A stretch of 64,000 nt of DNA from Nonomuraea solani. GTDB taxonomy: Bacteria; Actinomycetota; Actinomycetes; Streptosporangiales; Streptosporangiaceae. Numbering within the stretch: the stretch's first letter is position 1; every line of letters starts with the position of its first letter. Made by a program: the position numbers and the translations under genes. Positions 17,208 to 26,544 of the stretch are shown piece by piece. Where the stretch lies: NCBI RefSeq assembly GCF_900108335.1, contig NZ_FNVT01000008.1, forward strand, positions 310,001-374,000, read 5' to 3'. The notes below the pieces were generated by a model that made no database searches, was not told the DNA's origin, and saw nothing but the letters and a program-made list of their open reading frames with translations.

Positions 17208-18161
17208 CTACTTGCGCTTGTTGACCTCTTCGGTCAGCTGCGGGACCACCTGGTGGAGGTCGCCCACCACGCCATAGTCCGCCAGCTCGAAGATCGGAGC
17301 CTCAGGGTCCTTGTTGATGGCGACGATCGTCTTCGCCGTCTGCATGCCCGCCCGGTGCTGGATGGCCCCCGAGATGCCGGCCGCGATGTAGAGCTGCGGC
17401 GACACCGTCTTGCCCGTCTGACCCACCTGGAACTGGTGGGGGTACCAGCCGGCGTCCGTGGCGGCGCGTGACGCGCCCACCGCGGCGCCCAAAGCGTCGG
17501 CCAGGCCTTCGATGATGACGAAGTTCTCGGCCGAGCCCACGCCGCGACCGCCGGAGACCACGATGGCGGCCTCCGTCAGCTCGGGGCGGGCGCCCTTCTC
17601 CTGCTTGACGCGCTCGACGATGCGGGCGGCCTTGGCGGCGTCGGTCAGCGTGACCGAGACCTCCTCCTCGGCCCCGGCCCCGGCCGACGCCACGGGGGCG
17701 GTCGAGTTGGGGCGTACGGCGACGATGGGCGTGCCCTTGCGTACCTTCGAGTGCACGTTGACGCCGCCACCGAAGATGGACTGGTCGGCCACGAAGCCCT
17801 CACCGAGGCCCACCGCGTCGGTGATGACGCCGGAGTCGGTCTTGACGGCCAGGCGGCCGGCGACTTCCTTGCCCTCCGCCGTGGCGGCCACGAGGACGGC
17901 GGCCGGGGACGCGGCGGCGACGAGCTGGGCGAGCAGTTCGGCCTTGGGCGCGACCACGTGGTCCACGATGTCGCTGGAGGCGGCGACGTAGATCTTGTCT
18001 GCGCCGTATTCGGTGAGCTTGGCCTTGGCCTCGGCGGTGAGGCCGGGGCCGGCCCAGACGGCCGCGGGCGAGCCGAGGGAGCGGGCCAGGGTCAGCAGTT
18101 CGAGTGTGACCTTCTTGACCTCGCCTTCGACCTGCTCGACGAGAACGAGAATCTCCGACAT
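17208..18161 (-). CDS. etfA: Electron transfer flavoprotein, alpha subunit
   Basis: A 317-residue ETF alpha subunit. The C-terminal FAD domain shows VSGGRGVGSAENF, the GASRAATDAGWYPHQFQVGQTGKTVSPQLYIAAGISGA core (cited here by its ends: GASRAATDAGW and AAGISGAIQHRAGM) and the INKDPEAPIFELADYGVVGD motif. It accepts electrons from acyl-CoA and related dehydrogenases and passes them to ETF-quinone oxidoreductase. The start is the ATG at 18161 (MSEILVLVEQ); the extra upstream codons of the open frame belong to the intergenic gap. It follows etfB by 19 bp. Confidence 0.96.
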   Translation of the reverse strand: MSEILVLVEQVEGEVKKVTLELLTLARSLGSPAAVWAGPGLTAEAKAKLTEYGADKIYVAASSDIVDHVVAPKAELLAQLVAAASPAAVLVAATAEGKEVAGRLAVKTDSGVITDAVGLGEGFVADQSIFGGGVNVHSKVRKGTPIVAVRPNSTAPVASAGAGAEEEVSVTLTDAAKAARIVERVKQEKGARPELTEAAIVVSGGRGVGSAENFVIIEGLADALGAAVGASRAATDAGWYPHQFQVGQTGKTVSPQLYIAAGISGAIQHRAGMQTAKTIVAINKDPEAPIFELADYGVVGDLHQVVPQLTEEVNKRK

Positions 18162-18180
18162 TTCCGTAGTACCCCCGTTC

Positions 18181-18960
18181 TCAGATGAACTTCTTGGACG
18201 CCAGGTAGTCGGCGGCGTTCGCGCCACCGTCGCCCTCGTCCTTGACGATCGTGCCGGCCGCGCGCGGTGGGGCCGCGGCGAAGTCGACGACCTCGGACCA
18301 GGCGGCGGCCAGGCCCACCTGGGACGCGTCGATGGAGGCGTCGCCGATGGCCAGCGTCTCGACCGGCTTCTTCTTGGCCGCCATGATGCCCTTGAAGGAC
18401 GGGTAGCGCGGCTCGTTGATCTTCTCGACCACGGACACGACGGCGGGCAGCGCGGCCTCGACCTTGTCGAAGCCGTAGTCGGTGATCCGCTGGATCTTGA
18501 TCGAGGTGCCCTCGACCTCGACCTTGTTGGCCAGCGTGAGCTGCGGGGTGCCGAGGCGCTCGGCCAGCATCGCGGCCAGTACGCCGGTGCGCGCGTCGGT
18601 GGACTCGGAGCCCAGGATGACCAGGTCGAACCCGATCTTGTTGAGCACCTGCGCCATCGCGTACGAGGTGGAGAGCGCGTCGGAGCCGTGCAGCGCGTCG
18701 TCGCTGAGGTGGACGGCCTTGTCGGCGCCCATGGCCAGCGCCTTGCGGATCGTCTCGGTGGCCCTGCCGGGACCCATGGTGAGGACGGTCACCTCACCGC
18801 CGTGGGCCTCCTTGAGCTTCAGCGCCTCCTCGACCGCGTACTCGTCGAGCTCGTTGACGACGCCGTCGGCGGCGGCGCGGTCGAGCGTGTTGTCATCGGA
18901 CCGCAGCTTGCGCTCGGTCGCCGTATCGGGGACCTGCTTCACGCAGACGACGATGTTCAT
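18181..18960 (-). CDS. etfB: Electron transfer flavoprotein, beta subunit
   Basis: A 259-residue ETF beta subunit beginning MNIVVCVKQVPDT. The AMP-binding region (LDEYAVEEAL, LTMGP, GADKAVHLSDD and the GSESTDARTGVLAAMLAERLG region) and the long arm near residue 170-200 (INEPRYPSFKGIMAAKKKP) are present. With the alpha subunit it forms the heterodimer bearing FAD and AMP. Transcribed first in a two-gene operon. A 12-bp palindrome 126 bp upstream of the start is a candidate regulator site. Confidence 0.96.
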   Translation of the reverse strand: MNIVVCVKQVPDTATERKLRSDDNTLDRAAADGVVNELDEYAVEEALKLKEAHGGEVTVLTMGPGRATETIRKALAMGADKAVHLSDDALHGSDALSTSYAMAQVLNKIGFDLVILGSESTDARTGVLAAMLAERLGTPQLTLANKVEVEGTSIKIQRITDYGFDKVEAALPAVVSVVEKINEPRYPSFKGIMAAKKKPVETLAIGDASIDASQVGLAAAWSEVVDFAAAPPRAAGTIVKDEGDGGANAADYLASKKFI

Positions 18961-19085
18961 GGCCGGTGGCCGACCTCCCGTAGTTCGCGTGCGCCCCCGC
19001 GCGGGTGCGGTGGGCGCCGAATGCATGCTGTCCAGATTGCCAGGTGCCCGCGGGGCTCCCGACAGAGGGTCTGTCGCGCTTATGT

Positions 19086-19097
19086 TACCCATGGGTA
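19086..19097. promoter_or_regulatory. 12-bp palindrome upstream of etfBA
   Basis: TACCCATGGGTA is a perfect palindrome in the 195-bp gap between kinase and etfB genes. Its distance from etfB (126 bp) leaves room for a promoter. It might be a TetR-family site for fatty-acid degradation control, but nothing here identifies the protein. Confidence 0.35.
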
Positions 19098-19155
19098 GCT
19101 TACGCCCAAACCGGCGCGCTCCCATCCACCACCATACCGAACTTTATTCGGTCAC

Positions 19156-20421
19156 CTACGCGGACAGCAGGAACACGACCCCCACCACCAGAGCCGTACC
19201 CGCGAAGAGCGCCAGCGTGAACGTGCTGAACGCCGCCGCCAGCCCGAAACAGATCCCGACCGCCCCGGCCACGCAGAGCGTGTCCGTGATCAACCGGCTC
19301 CGCTGGTACGGGCTGCGCGAGAACATCGCCACCCCCGCGTCGATGACGACCCCCAGCGAGTAGGCCGCCAGCAGGAACAACGAGACCTCGGGCAAAGGCA
19401 CCCTGGCGGCGGCCGCCAGCAGCGACACGAACAGCCCGGACCCGATCAGCCAGCGCCTGCGCACCTTCTCCCGATGCCGGGCCCTGGACGCCTCCACCGA
19501 CCGCCGATGCTGCTCCCTGCCGGGCCGCCACTCCCTGGTGCTCATATCGTCGGCGGCGGCTCGGACATGGGCATGATCATGGGCCTGATCACGAACACGG
19601 GCATGGACGTCCGCGGCCACCTGAGGCCGTACGGTGGCGCGGCGTACGTGGGACACGGGCGCCACGCCCAGCCTGGCGCAGATCTGCGCCGCCGTCGGCC
19701 GCGCACCCGGTTCGGTCGACAGGCACTCCCGTAACAACGGCTCCAGCCACTCCGGCACGCCCTCCAGATCGGGCGGATGGTGCACGACCCGATAGGCGAC
19801 CGCCGACGCGGGCCCCTGCCCGTACGGCTGCCGCCCCGTGGCCGCGTAGGCCAGCGTCGCCCCGAACGAGAACACGTCCGACTCCACCCCCGCGGCCCGC
19901 CCTTCGAGCACCTCGGGAGCGAGATAGCCGGGCGTGCCCACCACCGCGCCCGAGGCCGTGACGGACAGCGAGTCGAGCGCGCTGGCGATGCCGAAGTCGA
20001 TCACCACGGGCTCGCCCTCGGTCATCATCACGTTGGCCGGCTTGAGGTCGCGATGCACCACCCCGGACTCGTGCATGGCCAGCAGCGCGTCGCCGAGACC
20101 GGCGGCCAGCCGCCGCAGCTCGACGACGGGCACGGGGACGGCGCTGAGCGGGCGCCCCTGCACGTAGCGGGTCACCAGGTAGGGCCTGGTGCCCTGCAGC
20201 GAGGCGTCCAGCACCTCCGCCACGTGCGGCCCGCCGACCATGCGCATGGTCTCCACCTCGCGCGCCAGCCGGGCCAGCGCGCCACCGTCGGCCGCCACGT
20301 GCGGGTGCAGGACCTTGACCGCGACCGTGCGCCCCTCAGGGTCCAGCGCCAGGTGCACCTCGCCGAATCCGCCGGCCCCGAGCCGGGAGAGTAGCTCGTA
20401 TGGGCCGAGGTGCTCGCTCAT
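19156..20421 (-). CDS. Membrane-anchored serine/threonine protein kinase (third gene of array)
   Basis: A 421-residue Hanks-type kinase. The kinase domain (about 1-250) has the glycine loop LGAGGFGEV, ATP lysine K36 in VAVKVL, catalytic HRDLKPAN (D125), and DFG (D142-G144). After a linker rich in His and Arg (about 260-320) come four hydrophobic helices to the C-terminus, so the kinase faces the cytoplasm and no extracellular sensor (for example PASTA) is present. It is the last gene of a three-kinase minus-strand array, 35 bp after its neighbour, with a good GGGGAGAG ribosome site. Confidence 0.93.
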   Translation of the reverse strand: MSEHLGPYELLSRLGAGGFGEVHLALDPEGRTVAVKVLHPHVAADGGALARLAREVETMRMVGGPHVAEVLDASLQGTRPYLVTRYVQGRPLSAVPVPVVELRRLAAGLGDALLAMHESGVVHRDLKPANVMMTEGEPVVIDFGIASALDSLSVTASGAVVGTPGYLAPEVLEGRAAGVESDVFSFGATLAYAATGRQPYGQGPASAVAYRVVHHPPDLEGVPEWLEPLLRECLSTEPGARPTAAQICARLGVAPVSHVRRATVRPQVAADVHARVRDQAHDHAHVRAAADDMSTREWRPGREQHRRSVEASRARHREKVRRRWLIGSGLFVSLLAAAARVPLPEVSLFLLAAYSLGVVIDAGVAMFSRSPYQRSRLITDTLCVAGAVGICFGLAAAFSTFTLALFAGTALVVGVVFLLSA

Positions 20422-20456
20422 ACTTCATCTCTCCCCTTAGCCGACGACGGGGACAC

Positions 20457-22259
20457 TCAGCCCCAGGGATTCAGGAACCCCAGCCCGAGCCCGTTCATCA
20501 GACTGCCCACCAACCCGGTGATCAGGCCGACCGTGCTCTGTCTCGCGTCGGTCGCCAGATCGTCGATCACCGACTCTGGCGCCCGCCAGGGCGACCACAC
20601 CGGGTCCTGGCCCAGCGCGAACATCACCGCGAACAGCGCCGCGGTGCCCACCAGCACGACCGCGACCAGCGCCGCACCAGGGCTGCGCAGCACGCCGGTG
20701 AGCGTACGGGTGACGGCCTTGCGCGGCGCGCCGCCGCCGGGCAGCACGAACAGGCCCGCGGCGAAGGCGCCCGCCCCGAAGGAGGCCGCCTCGTTGACGC
20801 TCATCTGCCCGGCCCAGTGGAGCACGCCCCAGACGCACACGCCGAACAGCAGCGCCAGTGGTACGTGGACCAGCGTTACGAGCGCGGACTTCACCAGCGC
20901 CCACGGCGTGCCGACCAGGGCCAGCAGCGGGTCGGCGGCGCTGCTCCCGCGTACCTGGCGGCGTTTGACCAGGTCGCCGAAGAGATATTCGCCGATGCGC
21001 AGCACCAGCGCGAGCGCGACGGCCACCGCGCCCGCCATGACCGGCATCATGACGGTCACCGCCACCAGCGTGACCAGCAGGAGCAGGCCGACGAACTGGC
21101 TGCCGAACAGGTATTTCTTCCGCTCGGCCGGCGGAGTGTACTGGCGCGGCTCGGGCGGCGGAGTGTACGGCCTGACCTGCGACGGCGAGGTGGGCGGCGG
21201 CGCCGGATAGCCCGCCACCCGCTGGTCGGGACGCGGCATCGGCGGCCTGGCGGAAACCGGCGCCGGCACATACGGCGGCGGCCGCTCCTCCCGGCGTGGC
21301 CGCTCCTCCCGGCGCGGCTGCCGCACCGGCGCGGGTGCGGGCGCGCCGTACTCGACCGGCGGCAGCAGGTCGGAGTAGTTGTTCTCCAGGGCCCGCGTCC
21401 GATTGCCCAGCCGCTTGGTGCCCGTCGGCCCGTCGATGGCCGTCTCGTTGAACGTCGTCACCGACGGATCGAGCGCCCTGGCCATCCGCAGCAGCTCCTG
21501 GGCGCCCGGCCGGGCCGACGGCTCGACGTTCAGGGCCCGGCTGAGCCAGCCGCGCAGCCACGCGGGCGCCTTGTCGATCTGCGCCCGGCCTTCCATGATG
21601 TTGAAGCAGACGACTTCGAACGTTCCCGTGCCGAACGGCGGCGCCCCGGTCGCGGCGAAGAACACCGTCGAGGCCAGCGCGTGCACGTCGGCCGCCTGGG
21701 TGATCTCGGAGTCGCGGATGATCTCGGGCGCCAGATAGCCGGGCGTGCCGACGAACATGCCGGTCTGGGTCAGCCGGGTGGCGTTCACCAGGTGGGCGAT
21801 GCCGAAGTCGATGACCAGCGGCTCGCCGTCGACCAGCATGACGTTGGACGGCTTGAAGTCGCGGTGGATCACGTCGGCCGCGTGGATGGCCACGAGCGCC
21901 TGGCAGAGCCCCTGGGTCAGCCTGATGATCTCGCGGGCCTCCAGAGCGCCCTCGGAAAGGACGGTCTCCTCCAGGGTGCGGCCGGGCGCGAAGCGGGTCA
22001 CCACGTACGGCTGACCGCCCACGAGCTCGGCGTCGATCACCTCGGCGACGTGCGGGCTGCGTACCCGGCGCATGGTCTCGACCTCGCGGGTGAGCCGGTC
22101 GCGCGCCTTCAGGTCGGCGGCCACATGGGGGTGCAGGACCTTGATGGCGACCTCGCGGCCCTCACCGTCGAGACCGAGGTGGACGACCCCCATGCCGCCC
22201 TCACCGATCTTCCTGACCAGCCGATAAGGGCCGAGGCGTTCTGGTGCTTGGGTGCTCAT
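20457..22259 (-). CDS. Membrane-anchored serine/threonine protein kinase (second gene of array)
   Basis: A 600-residue Hanks-type kinase. Glycine loop IGEGGMGVV, invariant lysine in VAIKVLHPHV, catalytic loop VIHRDFKPSN (Phe replacing the usual Leu), DFGIAH and the GTPGYLAPE activation segment are all present. Residues of about 280-390 form a Pro/Arg-rich linker (repeated RREERP phrases) typical of disordered juxtamembrane regions, followed by about six hydrophobic helices. I start at the ATG at 22259, which has GGAAGG five bases upstream. Kinase domain sequence is close to that of the gene upstream (LTQTGMF(V/I)GTPGYLAPEII), implying tandem duplication. Confidence 0.93.
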   Translation of the reverse strand: MSTQAPERLGPYRLVRKIGEGGMGVVHLGLDGEGREVAIKVLHPHVAADLKARDRLTREVETMRRVRSPHVAEVIDAELVGGQPYVVTRFAPGRTLEETVLSEGALEAREIIRLTQGLCQALVAIHAADVIHRDFKPSNVMLVDGEPLVIDFGIAHLVNATRLTQTGMFVGTPGYLAPEIIRDSEITQAADVHALASTVFFAATGAPPFGTGTFEVVCFNIMEGRAQIDKAPAWLRGWLSRALNVEPSARPGAQELLRMARALDPSVTTFNETAIDGPTGTKRLGNRTRALENNYSDLLPPVEYGAPAPAPVRQPRREERPRREERPPPYVPAPVSARPPMPRPDQRVAGYPAPPPTSPSQVRPYTPPPEPRQYTPPAERKKYLFGSQFVGLLLLVTLVAVTVMMPVMAGAVAVALALVLRIGEYLFGDLVKRRQVRGSSAADPLLALVGTPWALVKSALVTLVHVPLALLFGVCVWGVLHWAGQMSVNEAASFGAGAFAAGLFVLPGGGAPRKAVTRTLTGVLRSPGAALVAVVLVGTAALFAVMFALGQDPVWSPWRAPESVIDDLATDARQSTVGLITGLVGSLMNGLGLGFLNPWG

Positions 22260-22275
22260 CGCCACCTTCCCCGCG

Positions 22276-24276
22276 TCATTCCCCGGAATTCCCCCCTAGC
22301 CCATCGAGCTGCTGTACCACTGGATCGACGTTCAGCGGAGTCCATACGGCCCCCCTTGGATTGTCCCCGAACGTGCCGTAAGCGAGGATCAGCGAAAGCG
22401 CGGCACCCGCCGCGAGAACTCCCGCCATCACCATCGCCGCTGTTCTCGAGGGTACGAGCGATGAGAGCGTTCTGCGCATTTGTTTGCCAGGTCCCTCCAC
22501 TCCGGGGCCTGCGCAGACGGTCCAGAGCGCGATCGCGGCGCCCCAGGCCAGGGCGTACGACGGGTTCATGCCGGCCACCACGGTCAGCAGCAGCGTGACC
22601 GGCAGCCCGAGGATGAGCGCGTAGAGGCCGAGCGCCAGCGTGATGCCCAGCGACTTGACCAGCTCCGCCGGATGGGCGAACACGCGCACCACGTCGAGCG
22701 CCGCCGCACCCGCCGCCCGGCGGGCCGTGAGCTGCGGCTGTGCCATGTCGGCGGCGCGCAGCAGGATCGCGACCGGGAGCGCCACGACCGCCACGAGCAC
22801 CGGCGCCATCACGGCCGCCACGATCATCAGGATCAGCAGCATCGAGCTCGCCACGCCGTAGGCCCGCGACCGCTGCAGCACCTTGCCCGGCTGCACGCTC
22901 GGGATGTACGGCTCCCGCTTGGTCCGCGGGTCGAGCTGCTGGTGGTGCTGCTGCGCCGGGATGTACGGCGGCGGCTGCACCGGAATCGGGTTCGGCCGGC
23001 CGTATTCGACCCCGTCGGGCCCGTTGCCGATCCGGCCCGCGCTGGGCCCGGACCCAGGGTGCGGCGGCGGCGCGTGCAGCCGGTTGTAGTCGGGCGAGTC
23101 AGGCCGCACCCGCCTCGTGGGCACGTCGGTCTCACCGTGCCGCGGCGCCGCGGGCCCGTTGCTCCGCGGCTGAGGCTGGGCCTGCTGCTGCGGATAGGCG
23201 CCCGACTCACGCTGGATCTGCCGCAGCTCCTCCTGCGTCACCCGGCGGGTCGGCCACGGGTCGGGCTGGTCGGGCAGGAGCGAGACGAACCGCTGGTCCT
23301 GCTGCGGCGGCGGCGCGACGGGCTGCGGCTCCTGGTTCTCCAGCAGCCGCCTCGGCGTCACCGGCGGCGTCGAGATGTCATAGGACGGCTTGTCGGTCAC
23401 CCGTGGCGGGGCCGCGAACTCGGTGGAGGGCGGCGGCCCGTCGGGGCGCGGCACCGTCGAGATCTCGTCGGGCGTGCCGGCCGGCGGCCTGGGCAGCATC
23501 CGGGCGGTCTGCTCGGCCAGGTCGGCCGCCTTGGGCCGCTTGGCCGGGTTGCGCTGGAACGCCGACTTGAGCAGCGGCCGCAGCTCGGCGGGGGCCGCGC
23601 TGATGTCGGCCTTGCCCGCGGTGATGTTGTAGAAGATCATCTCCAGCGTGCCCTTGCCGAAGGGCGGCTGGCCCGTGCCGGCGTAGAGCAGCGTGCCCGC
23701 CCAGGCGTGGATGTCGACCTCGGGGCCCGCCTCCTGGCCCTCGATGATCTCGGGCGCGAGGTAGCCGGGCGTGCCGATGAACATGCCGGTCTGCGTGAGC
23801 CGGGTCGCGTCGACGGCCTGCGCGATGCCGAAGTCGATCAGCACCGGCTCGCCGTCGAGGATGAGCACGTTGCCGGGCTTGAGGTCGCGGTGGATCACGC
23901 CCACCGAGTGCACGACGGCCAGCGCCGACGCCACCCCGTGCGCGACCTTGATCAGCGCCGGCAGGTCGAGGGGCCCGTCGTCCTTGACGATCTCGTCGAG
24001 CGGACGGCCGGGCACGTAACGCGTGACGATGTACGGACGATGACCGGTCACATCGGCGTCGAGCACCTCGGCGATGAATTTGCTCCGCACGCGGCGCATG
24101 GTCTCGACCTCGCGCGAAAGCCGCCGCCTGGCGACCTCGTCACCGGCGACCTCTCCGCGCAGGACCTTGACCGCCACCTGCCGCCCCTGGGGGTCGACAG
24201 CAAGGTGGACAACGCCCATCCCGCCTTCACCGAGCCGCCTGAGCAGCCGGTAAGGGCCTAGTCGGTCATCGTTCAT
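22276..24276 (-). CDS. Membrane-anchored serine/threonine protein kinase (first gene of array)
   Basis: A 666-residue Hanks-type kinase: LGEGGMGVV loop, VAVKVLRGEV lysine, VIHRDLKPGN catalytic loop, DFGIAQ, and GTPGYLAPEII. A long proline- and glutamine-rich disordered linker (about residues 270-470) carries several short Pro-Arg-Pro stretches and a PTRRV motif repeated in two places, possible autophosphorylation or docking regions. Transmembrane helices fill the last 180 residues. The start is the ATG at 24276; an in-frame ATG 15 bases upstream would add only five residues. Ends 16 bp before the next kinase, so the three are probably one transcript. Confidence 0.92.
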   Translation of the reverse strand: MNDDRLGPYRLLRRLGEGGMGVVHLAVDPQGRQVAVKVLRGEVAGDEVARRRLSREVETMRRVRSKFIAEVLDADVTGHRPYIVTRYVPGRPLDEIVKDDGPLDLPALIKVAHGVASALAVVHSVGVIHRDLKPGNVLILDGEPVLIDFGIAQAVDATRLTQTGMFIGTPGYLAPEIIEGQEAGPEVDIHAWAGTLLYAGTGQPPFGKGTLEMIFYNITAGKADISAAPAELRPLLKSAFQRNPAKRPKAADLAEQTARMLPRPPAGTPDEISTVPRPDGPPPSTEFAAPPRVTDKPSYDISTPPVTPRRLLENQEPQPVAPPPQQDQRFVSLLPDQPDPWPTRRVTQEELRQIQRESGAYPQQQAQPQPRSNGPAAPRHGETDVPTRRVRPDSPDYNRLHAPPPHPGSGPSAGRIGNGPDGVEYGRPNPIPVQPPPYIPAQQHHQQLDPRTKREPYIPSVQPGKVLQRSRAYGVASSMLLILMIVAAVMAPVLVAVVALPVAILLRAADMAQPQLTARRAAGAAALDVVRVFAHPAELVKSLGITLALGLYALILGLPVTLLLTVVAGMNPSYALAWGAAIALWTVCAGPGVEGPGKQMRRTLSSLVPSRTAAMVMAGVLAAGAALSLILAYGTFGDNPRGAVWTPLNVDPVVQQLDGLGGNSGE

Positions 24277-24407
24277 GGCATGAAGCACCATACCGGCTTA
24301 ATCCCCGCCCACGAGATGAACCATGAGGCCACATTCCCACTCGTACAACGTCCAGAACGGCCTCATCGGTTTCCCATCCAACGGTCTCGAATCGGCTTCG
24401 ATTTCGG

Positions 24408-24920
24408 TCAGCCGGCGAGAGAGAGCACCTCTGCCCTCTTCAGCCCGGCCAGCGTGGCTCCGGAGACGGCGAGCTTCGACCTTCGCACACCACTTCCGAT
24501 CACCACCTTCGGATGCTCCGCGACGTGCGTGTCCACGAGGATCGGCCAGTCGTCCGGCAGGCCCAGCGGCGTGATGCCGCCGTATTCCATGCCGGTCAGC
24601 TCGACCGCGTCCGCCATGGGCGCGAAGCTCGTCTTCCTGGCGTCGAGGTGCCTGCGCACGACGCCGTTCACATCGATCTTCATCGTCGCGAGCACCATGC
24701 ACGCGGCGTAGCGCGTCTCGCCGCCCCGCTTGGCCGCCACGACGACGCAGTTGGCGGACTCATCGAGGGTCACGCCGTAGCGTTCGCAGAACTCCGCCGT
24801 GTCGGCCAGGCCGGGGTCGATCTCGGTCACCTCGACACCCCCCATATTCGTCACGACGTGCGCCACCGGATCAGCCAGGAGGTCGATCCGCTCGGTCGCG
24901 GGCACCCAGTGCAACGTCAT
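24408..24920 (-). CDS. YbaK/EbsC-type aminoacyl-tRNA deacylase
   Basis: A 170-residue protein of the YbaK/ProX fold, which hydrolyses mis-acylated tRNAs. Conserved elements include ANCVVVAAKRGGETRYAACMV (here shown by its ends), the lysine-bearing SFAPMADAVELTGMEYGGITPLGLP region (segments FAPM and GGITPLGLP), and the DTHVAEHPKVVIGSGVRRSKL C-terminal strand. The GGxTPxG motif is diagnostic. It is a stand-alone deacylase, not attached to ProRS. Same strand as the kinases, separated by about 130 bp; no functional link is obvious. Confidence 0.85.
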   Translation of the reverse strand: MTLHWVPATERIDLLADPVAHVVTNMGGVEVTEIDPGLADTAEFCERYGVTLDESANCVVVAAKRGGETRYAACMVLATMKIDVNGVVRRHLDARKTSFAPMADAVELTGMEYGGITPLGLPDDWPILVDTHVAEHPKVVIGSGVRRSKLAVSGATLAGLKRAEVLSLAG

Positions 24921-24980
24921 CCCATCTCCTCGATCGCTTCTCCCAGGAGCCTATTGCGGTCCCGGGAGTAGCGGGCGGCG

Positions 24981-26531
24981 TCACGGAGACTGCAGGACTC
25001 GCTGGTGCAACCGGGTGACGGCGCCGCGGGCGGACTCCATGGCCCCCGCCTGCCAGGCGATCAGGTGGGTGAGCCAGTCGCCCGCGAAGTAGACCCTTCC
25101 GGCGGGGCGTTGCAGAAGAGTGAAGGACGAATCAAAGGAGGGCCAGCGCACCCAGGCGCCCTGGATGTGCTCCTGGCGTTCCCAGGCGATCGAGGTGCTG
25201 GACAGGAGGTTCTGGCGGTATTTCTCGCCGTGGATCTTCTTGCCCTGGGTGAGGGCCCTGCGGCGCCGGTCCTCGGGGGTGAGGGCGCCGTAGAGTTCGG
25301 CGTCGCGCTCGGTGTTGTAGTAGCCGACGAGGAGGCCGCGTTCGGAGTGGTAGCCGTGCGACGGGTACCAGATGTGGGTGATGTCCAGGTCGGTCTCGGT
25401 CACGCCGCCGTAGATGCGGTCTTCCAGCTCCCACCAGCGCTTGCCGTACTCTAAGCCGATCTTGCCGGCCGGCGCCGGGACCGGGGTCTTCAGCGCGGCG
25501 GTGACCGGGGCGCCGAGGTTGTTCGGGATCTTGGCGAGGAGGTGCGGCGGGAGGGCGGCGACGCAGTAGTCGGCCTTGACGCTGCCGCCGGTCCAGACGA
25601 CCTCCACGCCGTCGTCCAGGGTGGTGATCTTGGTGACCTTGGCGCCGGTGGTGATCCGGCCGGCGCCGACGGCCTCGACAAGCCTGGTGACGATCGCGTC
25701 CATGCCGCCGACTGGCTGGAACATGGGGGTGGCCTGCTCGTAGCCGAAGTCGTTGGTGATGGCGCGGCCGGTGCCGGCGGCGAGGATCTGGTGGAGGGTG
25801 CCGGGGGCGGGGATGGGGCTGCCGGTGTCGAGGGCCGGATATTTCATGAAACCGCGGCGGTCGGAGCCTTCGTACTCCAGCTTGGGACCGAGGTCGCCGA
25901 AGCGCCGCAGGAACTCCAGGAGGCGGTCCTGGTCGTCCTTGGTGATGGCCTTGTCGAGGGCGCCGAGGTTGGTGGCTTTGGCGAGAAGTTCGGCGACATA
26001 TCCGTACATGTCGGCTCGGGCGGTGCGGGCCCGCATCGTCTGGCCGTTGGTGTGGACGTACGCGGCGGCGTTGTTGTTGATGAACGTCTCGATCGGTACG
26101 CCCAGCTCGCGGCAGTAGTCGAGGGTCACCATCCACGGGGCGATCCGGCCGGGGCCCGCGTTGAAGTAGACGCCCTCGCCGAACTTCACGTCCTGGGCGG
26201 GGCCGTTCAGCTCGGCCAGGCGGTCGCCGCCGCGCAACGTCAGGTTGCGGCCGCCCGCCTTCGCCCGCGCTTCGAGGATCGTGCAGTCGTAGCCGGCCTT
26301 GCCCAGCTCGTACGCCACCGTCAGCCCCGCGACGCCCGCCCCCAGGATCACGACCTTGGCCGACGCCTTGCCGCGCAAGGTGAAGTCGCCCGTGCGCGGA
26401 GCCGTGAACCCCTTGTCCTGCTCGGAGGGGGCCAGGCCGAGCGCGCCCATGGCGGCGTACATGGCCCCCGCGCCACCCGCCGCCCCGATCCCGACGAGCA
26501 ACCCCCGCCGGGTCAGCGCCACGCCGTCCAC
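24981..26531 (-). CDS. Flavin amine oxidase, Tat-exported
   Basis: A 516-residue FAD enzyme of the monoamine/L-amino-acid oxidase superfamily. An N-terminal twin-arginine motif (TRRGLLVG) and hydrophobic stretch suggest Tat export. The dinucleotide-binding fold reads VVILGAGVAGLTVAYELGKAG (cited by GAGVAGL), then EARAKAGGRN. The C-terminal FAD-binding phrase GRVYFAGDWLTH and the aromatic-cage-like residues near it fit the family. It oxidises an amine or L-amino acid to imine plus peroxide; substrate unknown. It is the last gene of a four-gene operon: its start is 13 bp after the stop of the M55 peptidase gene. Confidence 0.88.
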   Translation of the reverse strand: MDGVALTRRGLLVGIGAAGGAGAMYAAMGALGLAPSEQDKGFTAPRTGDFTLRGKASAKVVILGAGVAGLTVAYELGKAGYDCTILEARAKAGGRNLTLRGGDRLAELNGPAQDVKFGEGVYFNAGPGRIAPWMVTLDYCRELGVPIETFINNNAAAYVHTNGQTMRARTARADMYGYVAELLAKATNLGALDKAITKDDQDRLLEFLRRFGDLGPKLEYEGSDRRGFMKYPALDTGSPIPAPGTLHQILAAGTGRAITNDFGYEQATPMFQPVGGMDAIVTRLVEAVGAGRITTGAKVTKITTLDDGVEVVWTGGSVKADYCVAALPPHLLAKIPNNLGAPVTAALKTPVPAPAGKIGLEYGKRWWELEDRIYGGVTETDLDITHIWYPSHGYHSERGLLVGYYNTERDAELYGALTPEDRRRRALTQGKKIHGEKYRQNLLSSTSIAWERQEHIQGAWVRWPSFDSSFTLLQRPAGRVYFAGDWLTHLIAWQAGAMESARGAVTRLHQRVLQSP

Positions 26532-26544
26532 CTTCGCTCCCTAC

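Noticed and set aside
20400..22598. A 732-codon plus-strand frame over the kinase array
   Set aside because: Same shadow pattern; all Arg- and Gly-rich, while the opposite frame has full kinase motifs.
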